The position numbers and the translations under genes were made by a program. Below, one piece after another: positions 55,173 through 63,444 of a stretch of 64,000 nucleotides of DNA (position 1 is its first letter; the number at the start of each line of letters is the position of its first letter). The stretch comes from Cytophagales bacterium (GTDB lineage: Bacteria > Bacteroidota > Bacteroidia > Cytophagales > Bernardetiaceae), in the NCBI GenBank assembly GCA_013299045.1, contig JAAFJX010000008.1, forward strand, positions 1 through 64,000, read 5' to 3'. The notes beneath the pieces were generated by a model. The model was not told the origin of the DNA, did not search any database, and was given only the letters and a program-made list of their open reading frames with translations.

Positions 55173-57989
55173 ATGAAAAACTTGATATTATTGATTACCC
55201 TTACGTTTTTTTCTTGGAATAGTGCTTTGGGACAAACTTGGCAAGTCTTGGTGCAACAGGCTCAAAAGGTTTATCTAGAATACGATTTTAAGACTGCCTT
55301 GGTTCTTATTGACAGTGCAGAAAGAAAATTTAATGCGCTTGGTGTACAAGCAGACACCTCCTATATCAACTTGTGTTGCATTAGGAGTGGTGTTGAACGT
55401 GAATTAGGTAAATTTGAATCCGCATACGCTTACGCAGACAAAGCTATAAAACTTAGCGAACAACTCGTGGGTAGGAATAGTTTAACCTATGTCAAGGCTG
55501 TTTATTATCATGTTGTAGCTCATATAAAAGCAGCTTCATTTAATGACAGCGATTCAGTACTTATAGAGATTATGGATATTTATAAAAAAAATGGTGCCGC
55601 TGATGATGACGATTATTATATGCAGCTAAAAGGAACATTAGCCAGTGTTTATGCAAAAAAATCTTTATATAATAAGGCAGAGCCACTATACTTAGAGTTG
55701 CATGATTTTTGGCTCAAGAAGGAGGGCAAGCTCTCAAAAAATTACTATAAAGTCCTCAATAACATGGCTCAGCTCTATGTCAATGAAGGGCAATGGGTGA
55801 AAGCAGAAAAATTACAAAAAGAGTCGGTGGAGTTGTGTCTGAAGCTCATGGGTGGCCAGAGTACTGCATATGCGGCTGCTCTAAATGGCTTAGCTGCTAC
55901 CTATGTTACGCTTGGAAAAGCAGATATGGCCATTGCTGTCTTAGAAGAGGCTAAGCCTATTATTGAAAAAAAGTATGGCAAAAAACATCCATTCTACGGC
56001 GATTGCTGCAACAATATGGCTGGCGCATATCATGTGAAAGCGGATAATGAAAACGCGCTTTTGTATTATTCTGAAGCACTTGTGGTAGCCGAAGTTGTGT
56101 TTGGTAAGAATAGCCCCGACTACGGAATAACCTGTGCTAATATATCCCTGGTTTACATGGAGTTAGGGCGCATGAATGAAGCGGAAGATATGCTGCTGGA
56201 ATCCATAAAAATATTTAGAAACACTTGGGGTGATAAAAATATGGGGTCTGTGCGTGCTTTTCATGATGCTGGTAGCTTTTACAAGAATAATTTGAATCTT
56301 AATGAGGCTTTCAAATTCTATAAAGAAGCAAGTGAAGGTTATCTGCACCACCTCAAAACCAATATGATTCACTTGGCAGAAAAAGAAAAATTGTATTTGA
56401 TTCAGCTATTTGCATGGCATTTTAATATCTATAATAGTTTTGTTATTCAAAACGATTTAAGCCAGCACACCGATTGGTTATTTGATAATATCCTGATTAC
56501 TAAGGCAATAGTCTTTGATGAGAGCCAGCGAGTAAAAAATAGAATCTCGGCTAGTAAAGATACTTTGCTTCAAAGTGCCTACCAAGCTATGCAAGATTGT
56601 AATTTAAATTACTCCAAGTATTTGCAAATGACTAAAACACAACTCGCCGAGCAACAAATAGACCTTGACTCTATTGAAAAACAAGCAGAAGCGCTTGAGA
56701 AAAAAGTTATTTTGAGAAGCCAAAAGCTCTCTGAAGGCAATCTTTTAATTGATAAACAGCTAGATTGGAAAGACATACAGCAAAAACTCAAAAAAGACGA
56801 AGCAGTAGTAGAACTTTTGCGTGTTTACCATAACAAACGAACAGATAGATATAAGGATAGTATATGCTATTTGGCCCTAATCATTACACCAGAAACAAAA
56901 ATACGGCCTGAAATGGTACTGCTCCCTAATGGCTCTTTCCTAGAAAAGGAGGCCATAGAGTTTTATAGCAATAACATACTTTTTAATCTGACCGATACAA
57001 ACTCCTACGCAAATTTTTGGCTTCCTATCAAAGAAAAGCTAAAAGGGGTGAAAAGAGTCTATTTTTCAGGAGATGGGATTTATCATAAAATCAACTTATT
57101 AACTCTTTTGAACCCTAAGACAAAGAAATACCTAGACCAAGAAACCGATATTCGTCTTTTGAGTAGTAGCCGAGACATACTAAAAAACAGCTCACAAAAA
57201 AAGCAAAAACGGGATTATAGCAACTATCAGGCTTATTTGTTTGGTTATCCCAATTATGCAAAAGGGCTTTCCTCCGAAAGAAAAGAGCAGGCCCTGGAGG
57301 ATTCTTCTCAAATGAATCCACTCCAAAAACAGAGGTTTTTTAATTTATCGCTTGGCCAAGTGAGCAAACTGCCTGGCACGAAAAAAGAAGTAGAAGGAAT
57401 AGCTACGGTTCTGAGGCAACAACGTATCCGTGCAACCGTTTACACAGAAGATAATGCAAGCGAAGAGAATATTAAGAGCGTACAAAGCCCTGACCTTTTG
57501 CATATAGCAACACATGGTTTCTTCATAGAGGACGAAAAAATAAACAGTTCTAAAGAAGATATAGATTATAATTCGCCGTTACAACGTTCTGGTTTGTTGC
57601 TGGCTGGTGTTGAAGCCTCCATAAATGGTTTGAATAATCCAGATGCTGAAAATGGTATTTTCACTGCAAAAGAAGCCAATAACCTAAATCTAGCAACGAC
57701 ACATCTTGTGATACTTTCGGCATGCGAGACAGGGCTTGGTCATTTGCAGTATGGCGAGGGTGTTTATGGTCTCCAACGCGCATTTATGGCCGCTGGTGCT
57801 CAGACTATTCTGATGAGCCTTTGGAAAATAGACGACACAGCAACACAAGAGCTGATGACCTATTTTTATAAAAATATGTTCATGAAAAAGCAAGAAAAAA
57901 GAACGGCTTTTAAAAATGCACAACGCACCCTACAAAAGAAATATCCTAGCCCATACTATTGGGGTTCTTTTGTTATGCTAGGCGAATAA
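55173..57989 (+). CDS. Exported TPR-CHAT domain protein
   Basis: 938 residues. A signal peptide (about 1-20, ending ALGQ) precedes about ten tetratricopeptide repeats (roughly 25-420; units such as ADMAIAVLEEAKPIIEKKYG and NENALLYYSEALVVAE), a coiled linker, and a C-terminal CHAT protease domain (about 620-938). The caspase-like His781 (LHIATHGFF) and Cys851 (LSACETGLG) are both present, as is LWKIDDTATQ near the end. CHAT domains cleave target proteins and in other systems serve defence or programmed death; the signal peptide instead puts this one in the periplasm or outside. It ends 5 bp from the convergent lipoprotein gene. An upstream TTG start is less likely than this ATG. Confidence 0.88.
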   Translation: MKNLILLITLTFFSWNSALGQTWQVLVQQAQKVYLEYDFKTALVLIDSAERKFNALGVQADTSYINLCCIRSGVERELGKFESAYAYADKAIKLSEQLVGRNSLTYVKAVYYHVVAHIKAASFNDSDSVLIEIMDIYKKNGAADDDDYYMQLKGTLASVYAKKSLYNKAEPLYLELHDFWLKKEGKLSKNYYKVLNNMAQLYVNEGQWVKAEKLQKESVELCLKLMGGQSTAYAAALNGLAATYVTLGKADMAIAVLEEAKPIIEKKYGKKHPFYGDCCNNMAGAYHVKADNENALLYYSEALVVAEVVFGKNSPDYGITCANISLVYMELGRMNEAEDMLLESIKIFRNTWGDKNMGSVRAFHDAGSFYKNNLNLNEAFKFYKEASEGYLHHLKTNMIHLAEKEKLYLIQLFAWHFNIYNSFVIQNDLSQHTDWLFDNILITKAIVFDESQRVKNRISASKDTLLQSAYQAMQDCNLNYSKYLQMTKTQLAEQQIDLDSIEKQAEALEKKVILRSQKLSEGNLLIDKQLDWKDIQQKLKKDEAVVELLRVYHNKRTDRYKDSICYLALIITPETKIRPEMVLLPNGSFLEKEAIEFYSNNILFNLTDTNSYANFWLPIKEKLKGVKRVYFSGDGIYHKINLLTLLNPKTKKYLDQETDIRLLSSSRDILKNSSQKKQKRDYSNYQAYLFGYPNYAKGLSSERKEQALEDSSQMNPLQKQRFFNLSLGQVSKLPGTKKEVEGIATVLRQQRIRATVYTEDNASEENIKSVQSPDLLHIATHGFFIEDEKINSSKEDIDYNSPLQRSGLLLAGVEASINGLNNPDAENGIFTAKEANNLNLATTHLVILSACETGLGHLQYGEGVYGLQRAFMAAGAQTILMSLWKIDDTATQELMTYFYKNMFMKKQEKRTAFKNAQRTLQKKYPSPYYWGSFVMLGE

Positions 57990-57994
57990 AACAT

Positions 57995-59431
57995 CTACTT
58001 CAATGCAATATAGTAAGTAAAAATCGGCTGTTCATTTAAGTTTTTTTCTGTCCGCGCCATGGCCTCCAACAAGCTCTCGTGTAAGGAGCGCACCATAAAG
58101 CAACGTGCATCTTGCCACTGCAACGTTTCTGCCATACCGCTGGGCGCTTCATAACGTGCCTTATCCACATAAATATCTACTCTGTAAAGCTCGCCGCTCA
58201 CTTCTGGCCCTCCAAAGTCGGGGTGAATTTTTAAACCTATCTCGCCCGTAGATTTATTCAAAACCACTTCAAAAACATTCTCCTGAGGCATACCCCGCCC
58301 CGCACTAAAACGGCTGCCTTTGCTAACACGCGCTTTTTTGAGGGTATCGCCGCTCTCGGGGTCAATTTCCGTTTCGTTGTCGGCTTCGGTAGCCCCTGTT
58401 TTAAATTCCTCATAGCGCCCATACTCTTCGGTATATTTATGCACTTTAAGGGCCAAACTTACGTCCTTGAAAGTTGCTTGATTGATAAAAATACCTTTAA
58501 TGAGTCTTTTATCGCTATTGCTTGCATCCTGCGCCACGTACTTTTGAGCTGAGGCAAACTCAATGTTATAATATTGTGCGCTCTGAAACTGCAAAACGTC
58601 TTCCATGGGGGCAATGGACTCGTGTAAACCGCCTTGCTGTGCATTAAAATCCTTGTTGGCTACATGGCGAATCGAATAATTACCGAAAGAAAAATATTTC
58701 AAATCATTGGAAAAACGGCTCTGAAACTTCTCTTGAAAACGCATTCTCAGGCTTTTGGGGTCTTCAATCAAATGCTTGGGTGTGAAAACTAAAACGTATA
58801 AATGCTGTGTTTGAGATTTGCTCACTGCCTTATTGGTGCGCTCAAAGCAGCTTGCATAGACATCAATTTGATGCCCTTGTTTAAGCCACTTTTCAAAATA
58901 TTCTACCGCCCATGCGTTCGGGTTAAGTTGGAGTTTAAGCAACTTACCACTACAATCTTTGGCCTCATGCAAACGCTCCAAAGATTTAACCAATTCAAAA
59001 TCTGTGATATAAACAGACTCTTTTTGTGGATTGTCTGTTATCATGGCAAGAGGCTCGTCCAAAATAGACATATCGTCCTGATAGTTAGAGATTGTGGTTG
59101 GAATATTCTCTTTGGCCTGAATATCAATTTTATAGGGTGCTTTAAAACCCACACGGTAGTAGGTAGTGCCTTCTTGTTTGAGCATGGTGAGTGCGTCGCC
59201 CACAAGTCTGTCCATGCTGGCATACATGGCCTCATACATACCCGAAGAGAAATCAATGTAGGTATCTACGCCGCTATTACTCTTGTCGTTTACTTGAGGT
59301 GCGGTACTAAGTGTATGCAGTTCTGCCAACAGTTCTCCCTCGTAGTAAGCACTTTTTTTACAACTGCTCATAGCGAATGAGAGAACGAAAAATACTGCCG
59401 CGAAAACGTATTGAACAGAAAATGATTTCAT
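57995..59431 (-). CDS. Hypothetical lipoprotein with VWA-like opening
   Basis: 478 residues. The signal peptide ends in FAMSSC; Cys24 is the probable lipid site. The mature part begins with a segment GVDTYIDFSSGMYEAMYASM that resembles, but does not fully match, the metal site of VWA domains (D-F-S-S-G-M against D-x-S-x-S). The rest is a mixed alpha/beta protein with a Ser-rich middle (KVSKGSRFSAGRGM) and a C-terminal beta domain (GEIGLKIHPDFGGPEVSGEL). It is likely anchored in the inner or outer membrane, facing the periplasm. No family or function is recognised. The chosen ATG is just before the signal peptide; 16 upstream residues were dropped. Confidence 0.7.
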   Translation of the reverse strand: MKSFSVQYVFAAVFFVLSFAMSSCKKSAYYEGELLAELHTLSTAPQVNDKSNSGVDTYIDFSSGMYEAMYASMDRLVGDALTMLKQEGTTYYRVGFKAPYKIDIQAKENIPTTISNYQDDMSILDEPLAMITDNPQKESVYITDFELVKSLERLHEAKDCSGKLLKLQLNPNAWAVEYFEKWLKQGHQIDVYASCFERTNKAVSKSQTQHLYVLVFTPKHLIEDPKSLRMRFQEKFQSRFSNDLKYFSFGNYSIRHVANKDFNAQQGGLHESIAPMEDVLQFQSAQYYNIEFASAQKYVAQDASNSDKRLIKGIFINQATFKDVSLALKVHKYTEEYGRYEEFKTGATEADNETEIDPESGDTLKKARVSKGSRFSAGRGMPQENVFEVVLNKSTGEIGLKIHPDFGGPEVSGELYRVDIYVDKARYEAPSGMAETLQWQDARCFMVRSLHESLLEAMARTEKNLNEQPIFTYYIALK

Positions 59432-59703
59432 AAACGAGAGATATATTTTGAAAGCACAAAAGTATTCAAAATAGCACAAATGGCCAAATAAAAGGTAGTA
59501 TCATCAATGAATTACCGCTTTATGCTCTGCTGTCCTATTGGCCTTGTTAAGTGTAACTTTTCGTAATGGTCAAGGCTACAATACTTGAGCCCTTTCTAAA
59601 AGTACATTTAAAAGATTCAATATCAATAAATGTGTCTTGATGCCTTTTCAGAAACAACTAGATGCACCATGCTGTAGCTTTTAAAGAGACTACTGCTTGC
59701 CAA

Positions 59704-59740
59704 AAAAAGGCCACTAAATTTCTTTAGCAGCCTTTTTTTT
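59704..59740 (-). terminator. Terminator after rplL
   Basis: AAAGGCCACTAAA pairs with TTTAGCAGCCTTT (two mismatches) and carries runs of A and T at both ends. It lies just behind the rplL stop (59764) and ends the ribosomal operon before any rpoB gene. The gap before it to 59432 holds no recognised feature. Confidence 0.75.
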
Positions 59741-59763
59741 GATTCTGATGTCCAGAGAATCAA

Positions 59764-60138
59764 TTACTTAATCTCTACTTCAGCACCAGCTTCTTGGAGT
59801 TTTTTCGCCAAATCGTCAGCTTCAGCTTTAGGAATAGCAGATTTAACTGGCTTAGGAGCAGTATCTACCAAATCTTTCGCTTCTTTCAAGCCAAGACCAG
59901 TTAAGTCTTTTACAAGTTTAACAACGGCGAGTTTGTTAGCGCCACCGCTTTTGAGGATAACGTCAAACTCAGTTTGTTCTACAACAGCTTCAGCAGCAGC
60001 AGCAGCCGGAGCTGCCATCATAACGCCACCACCAGCAGGCTCAATACCATACTCGTCTTTGAGAATATCTGCGAGTTCATTTGCCTCTTTAACGGTGAGG
60101 TTAACCAATGTTTCAGCGATAGCTTTCAGATCTGCCAT
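59764..60138 (-). CDS. rplL: 50S ribosomal protein L7/L12
   Basis: 124 residues, part of the ribosomal stalk that recruits translation factors. The N-terminal dimer domain is [20 protein letters not shown], the Ala/Gly hinge follows ([17 protein letters not shown]), and the C-terminal domain has [20 protein letters not shown] and [10 protein letters not shown]. It is the last gene of the operon. rpoB and rpoC, normally next, are not in the window, and a terminator follows. Confidence 0.97.
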   Translation of the reverse strand: MADLKAIAETLVNLTVKEANELADILKDEYGIEPAGGGVMMAAPAAAAAEAVVEQTEFDVILKSGGANKLAVVKLVKDLTGLGLKEAKDLVDTAPKPVKSAIPKAEADDLAKKLQEAGAEVEIK

Positions 60139-60228
60139 GACTTTATGTTTTTTAAGAGATTTTAATTGAAAATTTTAAATAAAAGAGAACTTTTATGGAG
60201 CTTGGAAGCGTCTTTTGCAATAATTGTT

Positions 60229-60254
60229 GTGCCTACTTGTTTAAGAGCAGGCAC
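60229..60254 (-). promoter_or_regulatory. Intercistronic hairpin between rplJ and rplL
   Basis: GTGCCT pairs with AGGCAC across 14 bases, immediately after the rplJ stop. No U run follows, so it is more likely an RNA-processing or stability element than a terminator. L7/L12 is needed in excess over L10, and such a hairpin could help, but this is inference. Confidence 0.35.
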
Positions 60255-60261
60255 TTTTCAA

Positions 60262-60789
60262 TTACTTGTCTGCAATAGCTTTGATGACACCAGCCACACG
60301 ACCACCACCACTCTGCACAGCACCGATAACACGACGCATAGGAGATTGCAAAAGGCCAATGATTTCGCCAATAACTTCCTGTTTGGACTTCATGCGTAGA
60401 AGCACCTCAAGCTGGTCGTTACCAATGAAAAGGGCTGAGTCAATAGATGCGCCTTTCAAAACTGGTTTCTCAGATTTGTTCTGGTCGCGGTATTTTTTTA
60501 TGATTTCGGCAGGTACTTTCGCGTTTTCAGGCGCAAAAAGAATACCAGAAAAGCCTTTGAGAACAGTATCATCAAACGATGAATAATCTGTATTCAAACG
60601 GCTCAAGGCCTTGCTTATCAATGAGTTTTTATAAACCTCGTAGCGTACACCGCTCTCAAAACAGAGGCGACGGAACTTATTAATTTGCGCTACGGTCATA
60701 CTAGAGGTGTCGGCAATGTAAAAGTGTTCCACATTTTCCAATTTGCCCACTAACTCATCAACAATTTCGTATTTTTCGTCTTTTGTCAT
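60262..60789 (-). CDS. rplJ: 50S ribosomal protein L10
   Basis: 175 residues. L10 binds 23S rRNA and carries the L7/L12 dimers. The opening MTKDEKYEIVDELVGKLEN, the core FRRLCFESGVRYEVYKNSL (shown in part) and the C-terminal helix that binds L7/L12 (SPMRRVIGAVQSGGGRVAG) match the Bacteroidota L10 form. It lies between rplA (24 bp away) and rplL in the usual order. Confidence 0.96.
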   Translation of the reverse strand: MTKDEKYEIVDELVGKLENVEHFYIADTSSMTVAQINKFRRLCFESGVRYEVYKNSLISKALSRLNTDYSSFDDTVLKGFSGILFAPENAKVPAEIIKKYRDQNKSEKPVLKGASIDSALFIGNDQLEVLLRMKSKQEVIGEIIGLLQSPMRRVIGAVQSGGGRVAGVIKAIADK

Positions 60790-60813
60790 TGTTTTAGTTT
60801 GTTTAGAACGTGG

Positions 60814-61512
60814 TTAGATGCCTTTTACAGATGTTTTGTCCACTTTAACCGAAGGGCTCATAGTGCTAGAAAGATGTACAGTGCGGAAATAAGCGCCTTT
60901 GGCAGAAGAGGGTTTTAACTTAGCCAAAACGAGCAATAACTCGCGAGCGTTATCAGCCAACTTGTCAGGCGTAAAGCCCATACGACCAATAGAGGCATGA
61001 ACGATACCATACTTATCAACGCGGAAATCAATCTTACCGAGCTTAACCTCTTTAACGGCTTGGCCTACTTCCATAGTAACCGTACCCGCTTTAGGGTTAG
61101 GCATGAGACCACGCGGGCCAAGTACACGTCCAAGCTTACCAACTTTAGCCATAACTGTAGGCATAGTGATAATTACGTCGATGTCTGTCCAGCCGTCCGA
61201 TATTTTTTGAATGTAGTCGTCAAGACCAACGTGGTCTGCACCAGCCGCTTTTGCTTCGGCTTCTTTGTCGGGCGTGCAGAGCACCAATACGCGCTTGTCG
61301 CGGCCTGTACCATGCGGGAGAGACACCACGCCACGAACCATCTGGTCTGCTTTGCGGGGGTCTACGCCAAGTCGCACGTCAATGTCCACTGAGGCATCAA
61401 ATTTAGCATAGTTGATTTCTTTGACCAACTTGCAGGCCTCTTCAAGCACATACTCCTTAGTAGCATCGTACTTCTCTGCTACTGCTTTTTGCTTTTTTGT
61501 GAGTTTTGCCAT
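60814..61512 (-). CDS. rplA: 50S ribosomal protein L1
   Basis: 232 residues. L1 binds 23S rRNA at the mobile stalk beside the E site and in many bacteria represses its own operon. Signature sequences [14 protein letters not shown] and [10 protein letters not shown] are intact; the N-terminal [14 protein letters not shown] and the central [17 protein letters not shown] (partial) are usual. It is the second large-subunit gene after rplK, with 91 bp between them. Confidence 0.97.
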   Translation of the reverse strand: MAKLTKKQKAVAEKYDATKEYVLEEACKLVKEINYAKFDASVDIDVRLGVDPRKADQMVRGVVSLPHGTGRDKRVLVLCTPDKEAEAKAAGADHVGLDDYIQKISDGWTDIDVIITMPTVMAKVGKLGRVLGPRGLMPNPKAGTVTMEVGQAVKEVKLGKIDFRVDKYGIVHASIGRMGFTPDKLADNARELLLVLAKLKPSSAKGAYFRTVHLSSTMSPSVKVDKTSVKGI

Positions 61513-61603
61513 GATTGTTTAATCAGGTTTGTAGTGTTAGCGGCACTGCTTTCGCAGCAGAACCTCCTACACAAATGTTTTTGAATAATTTTTTGAACTG
61601 AAC

Positions 61604-62047
61604 TTACTCAGCCCAAGGTGCTTTGCCTTCTACGAGCAAACCCATGCTGCGCGCTGTACCCGCTACCATACGCATAGCAGCTTCTACAGTGTAACAGTTA
61701 AGGTCTGGCATCTTAATTTCGGCAATTTTTCTTACGCTGTCCCAAGTTACTTTACCAACTTTGTCGCGGTTAGGTACGCTAGAACCTTTTTTGAGGCTAG
61801 CAGCCTCCATGAGCAGAATAGCTGCTGGAGGGGTTTTTACAACAAAGTCAAAAGACTTGTCAGAGTACAGCGTAATCAACACAGGCAGAACTTGGCCTGG
61901 TCTGTCTTGAGTTTGAGCATTAAAGCGTTTGCAGAACTCCATGATGTTCACGCCTTTGCTACCCAAAGCAGGGCCAATAGGTGGGGCAGGGTTAGCCTGA
62001 CCGCCTTTTGCCTGGATTTTCAGAAAACCTGTAATTTCCTTAGCCAT
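61604..62047 (-). CDS. rplK: 50S ribosomal protein L11
   Basis: 147 residues. L11 forms the GTPase-associated centre with 23S rRNA. The N-terminal domain has [20 protein letters not shown] (shown in part: [13 protein letters not shown]), [15 protein letters not shown] follows, and the rRNA-binding C-terminal domain includes [19 protein letters not shown] and GTARSMGL. Length and order (after nusG) are standard. Confidence 0.97.
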   Translation of the reverse strand: MAKEITGFLKIQAKGGQANPAPPIGPALGSKGVNIMEFCKRFNAQTQDRPGQVLPVLITLYSDKSFDFVVKTPPAAILLMEAASLKKGSSVPNRDKVGKVTWDSVRKIAEIKMPDLNCYTVEAAMRMVAGTARSMGLLVEGKAPWAE

Positions 62048-62133
62048 TTGATTGAATCATTTTAAAAAAAACAGACACTACTACGCGCAATGCCATATCT
62101 TGAAGCCAGCGAACCAGCATAATTATTTAATGT

Positions 62134-62787
62134 TTATTGTGCCTGGTCAAGTTTTTGTACTTGTGTGTAGTTCAACTCAATAGGCGCATTTCTGCCGAAA
62201 ATAGTAACCATCACGTTTACTTTTTTCTTTTCATCAAAAACTTCTTCAATTTTGCCTGTGAAGCCAGAGAAAGGGCCGTCCATAACTTTGACAGACTCAC
62301 CTACAAAATAGCGTGTTTCGTATTTAACCTCTTCCTGCGCCTCTTCTACCTTACCCAAAATGCGGTTTACCTCGCTTTCGCGCATGGGGCGCGGGCGTGG
62401 CAAAGAACCTTGTTTGGGCACATCGGCAGGCGTTTTATCTGTAGCCTTTGTTTTTTTGGCTTTTGAAGGAGGCAAAACCTCTTCCATATCAAGGAAGCCA
62501 ATAACACCAGGTGTGTCAGTTATACTGAATAGAATTTCGCCAAAATTAGGTACATCAAAGTCTGCATTCACGAGGATGTAGCCAGGCAGGTAGTTCTTTT
62601 CAACTGCTATACGCTTGGTTTTACCGTCTTTGCTCTTACGCATTTGGTACACTTTTTCTGTTGGCGTAACTATCTGAGGCACGTGCGTTTTGAGTCCAGA
62701 GTTAGTAAGCTCGCGCTCCATATAAACTTTGGCGTTTTTTTCTTGTCCGCTTACTACACGCAATATATACCACTTAAAGTTATCCAT
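62134..62787 (-). CDS. nusG: Transcription termination/antitermination protein NusG
   Basis: 217 residues, about 35 longer than E. coli NusG owing to a charged insert (about 110-150, KKTKATDKTPADVPKQG) that is usual in Bacteroidota. The NGN domain opens with KWYILRVVSGQEKNAKVYME and has LPGYILVNADF; the KOW domain is VKVMDGPFSGFTGKIEEVF. NusG travels with RNA polymerase and links it to ribosomes or Rho. It follows secE directly. Confidence 0.96.
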   Translation of the reverse strand: MDNFKWYILRVVSGQEKNAKVYMERELTNSGLKTHVPQIVTPTEKVYQMRKSKDGKTKRIAVEKNYLPGYILVNADFDVPNFGEILFSITDTPGVIGFLDMEEVLPPSKAKKTKATDKTPADVPKQGSLPRPRPMRESEVNRILGKVEEAQEEVKYETRYFVGESVKVMDGPFSGFTGKIEEVFDEKKKVNVMVTIFGRNAPIELNYTQVQKLDQAQ

Positions 62788-62826
62788 TTTAGAAATGTAC
62801 GTTTAGGTCGTTTTGTATTCAAAAGA

Positions 62827-63021
62827 CTATTGGAAAGATTCGTAAAGCGTTTTGAGGCCTACCTCAAAAACCCAATCCATTGCACCTATTACCAAGGCGA
62901 ATATCATGGAGGCAACCAAAACAACAGTTGCAGTTGTTTGTAGCTCTATGTATTTCGTCCAAGTAACGTTTTCTTGCATTTCTTGGATAGAATCTTTTAT
63001 GAAAGTAATAAATTTGTTCAT
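62827..63021 (-). CDS. secE: Preprotein translocase subunit SecE
   Basis: 64 residues with one membrane helix (TATVVLVASMIFALVIGAMD). The amphipathic N-terminal helix (MNKFITFIKDSIQEMQ) and the following conserved WTKYIELQTT region match SecE, which clamps the SecYEG channel. A longer in-frame reading begins inside tRNA-Trp and is rejected; the ATG at 63021 lies 17 bp after the tRNA. Confidence 0.95.
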   Translation of the reverse strand: MNKFITFIKDSIQEMQENVTWTKYIELQTTATVVLVASMIFALVIGAMDWVFEVGLKTLYESFQ

Positions 63022-63038
63022 AAATTTGCTTAAAATAG

Positions 63039-63111
63039 CACGAGTGGAGAGGCTCGAACTCCCAGCCTGCGGTTTTGGAGACCGCTGCTCTACCAATTGA
63101 GCTACACTCGT
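63039..63111 (-). tRNA. tRNA-Trp (anticodon CCA)
   Basis: 73 bases on the minus strand. The acceptor stem pairs ACGAGTG with CACTCGT, with discriminator G. The anticodon arm has GCGGT/ACCGC around CTCCAAA, giving CCA. It stands at the head of secE-nusG, its usual place in this phylum, and is probably cut from the operon transcript. Confidence 0.95.
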
Positions 63112-63128
63112 TTCCAGTAATTCGGGTG

Positions 63129-63159
63129 CAAAGGTAAAAACTTTTTAATTAATAACAAA
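63129..63159 (-). promoter_or_regulatory. Promoter of tRNA-Trp-secE-nusG-rplKAJL
   Basis: On the minus strand TTTG (63156-63159), exactly 19 bases, TACCTTTG (63129-63136). RNA would start near 63122, 11 bases before the tRNA. The divergent mutS promoter lies about 230 bp away; nothing else was recognised in the 63112-63444 gap. Confidence 0.75.
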
Positions 63160-63369
63160 TCTTTTTATAAAAATAAGACAACTTGTTATAAAAAATATTG
63201 CCCAGATAGTCTATACCTGATTTAAGTATTTTACTTTTAGATACTTAACCCTTTATTTATGACAATTTATCCATACCATAAGAGTATTGAGAATTAACAG
63301 CAGTATGCTTTATGCTCCTAAAAAGGTTCAGTAGCCAAGTCGCTGTAGTCAAATTGGGCTGGTTCTTAT

Positions 63370-63400
63370 TTTGCTTTTTGGCTAAGAATCCTTACTTTTG
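63370..63400 (+). promoter_or_regulatory. Promoter of mutS
   Basis: TTTG (63370-63373), 19 bases, TACTTTTG (63393-63400), followed by the mutS ATG at 63445. Confidence 0.7.
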
Positions 63401-63444
63401 CAAACGTTTAAAAAGCCTTCATACGCCCAAAATAAATCAAAAAA

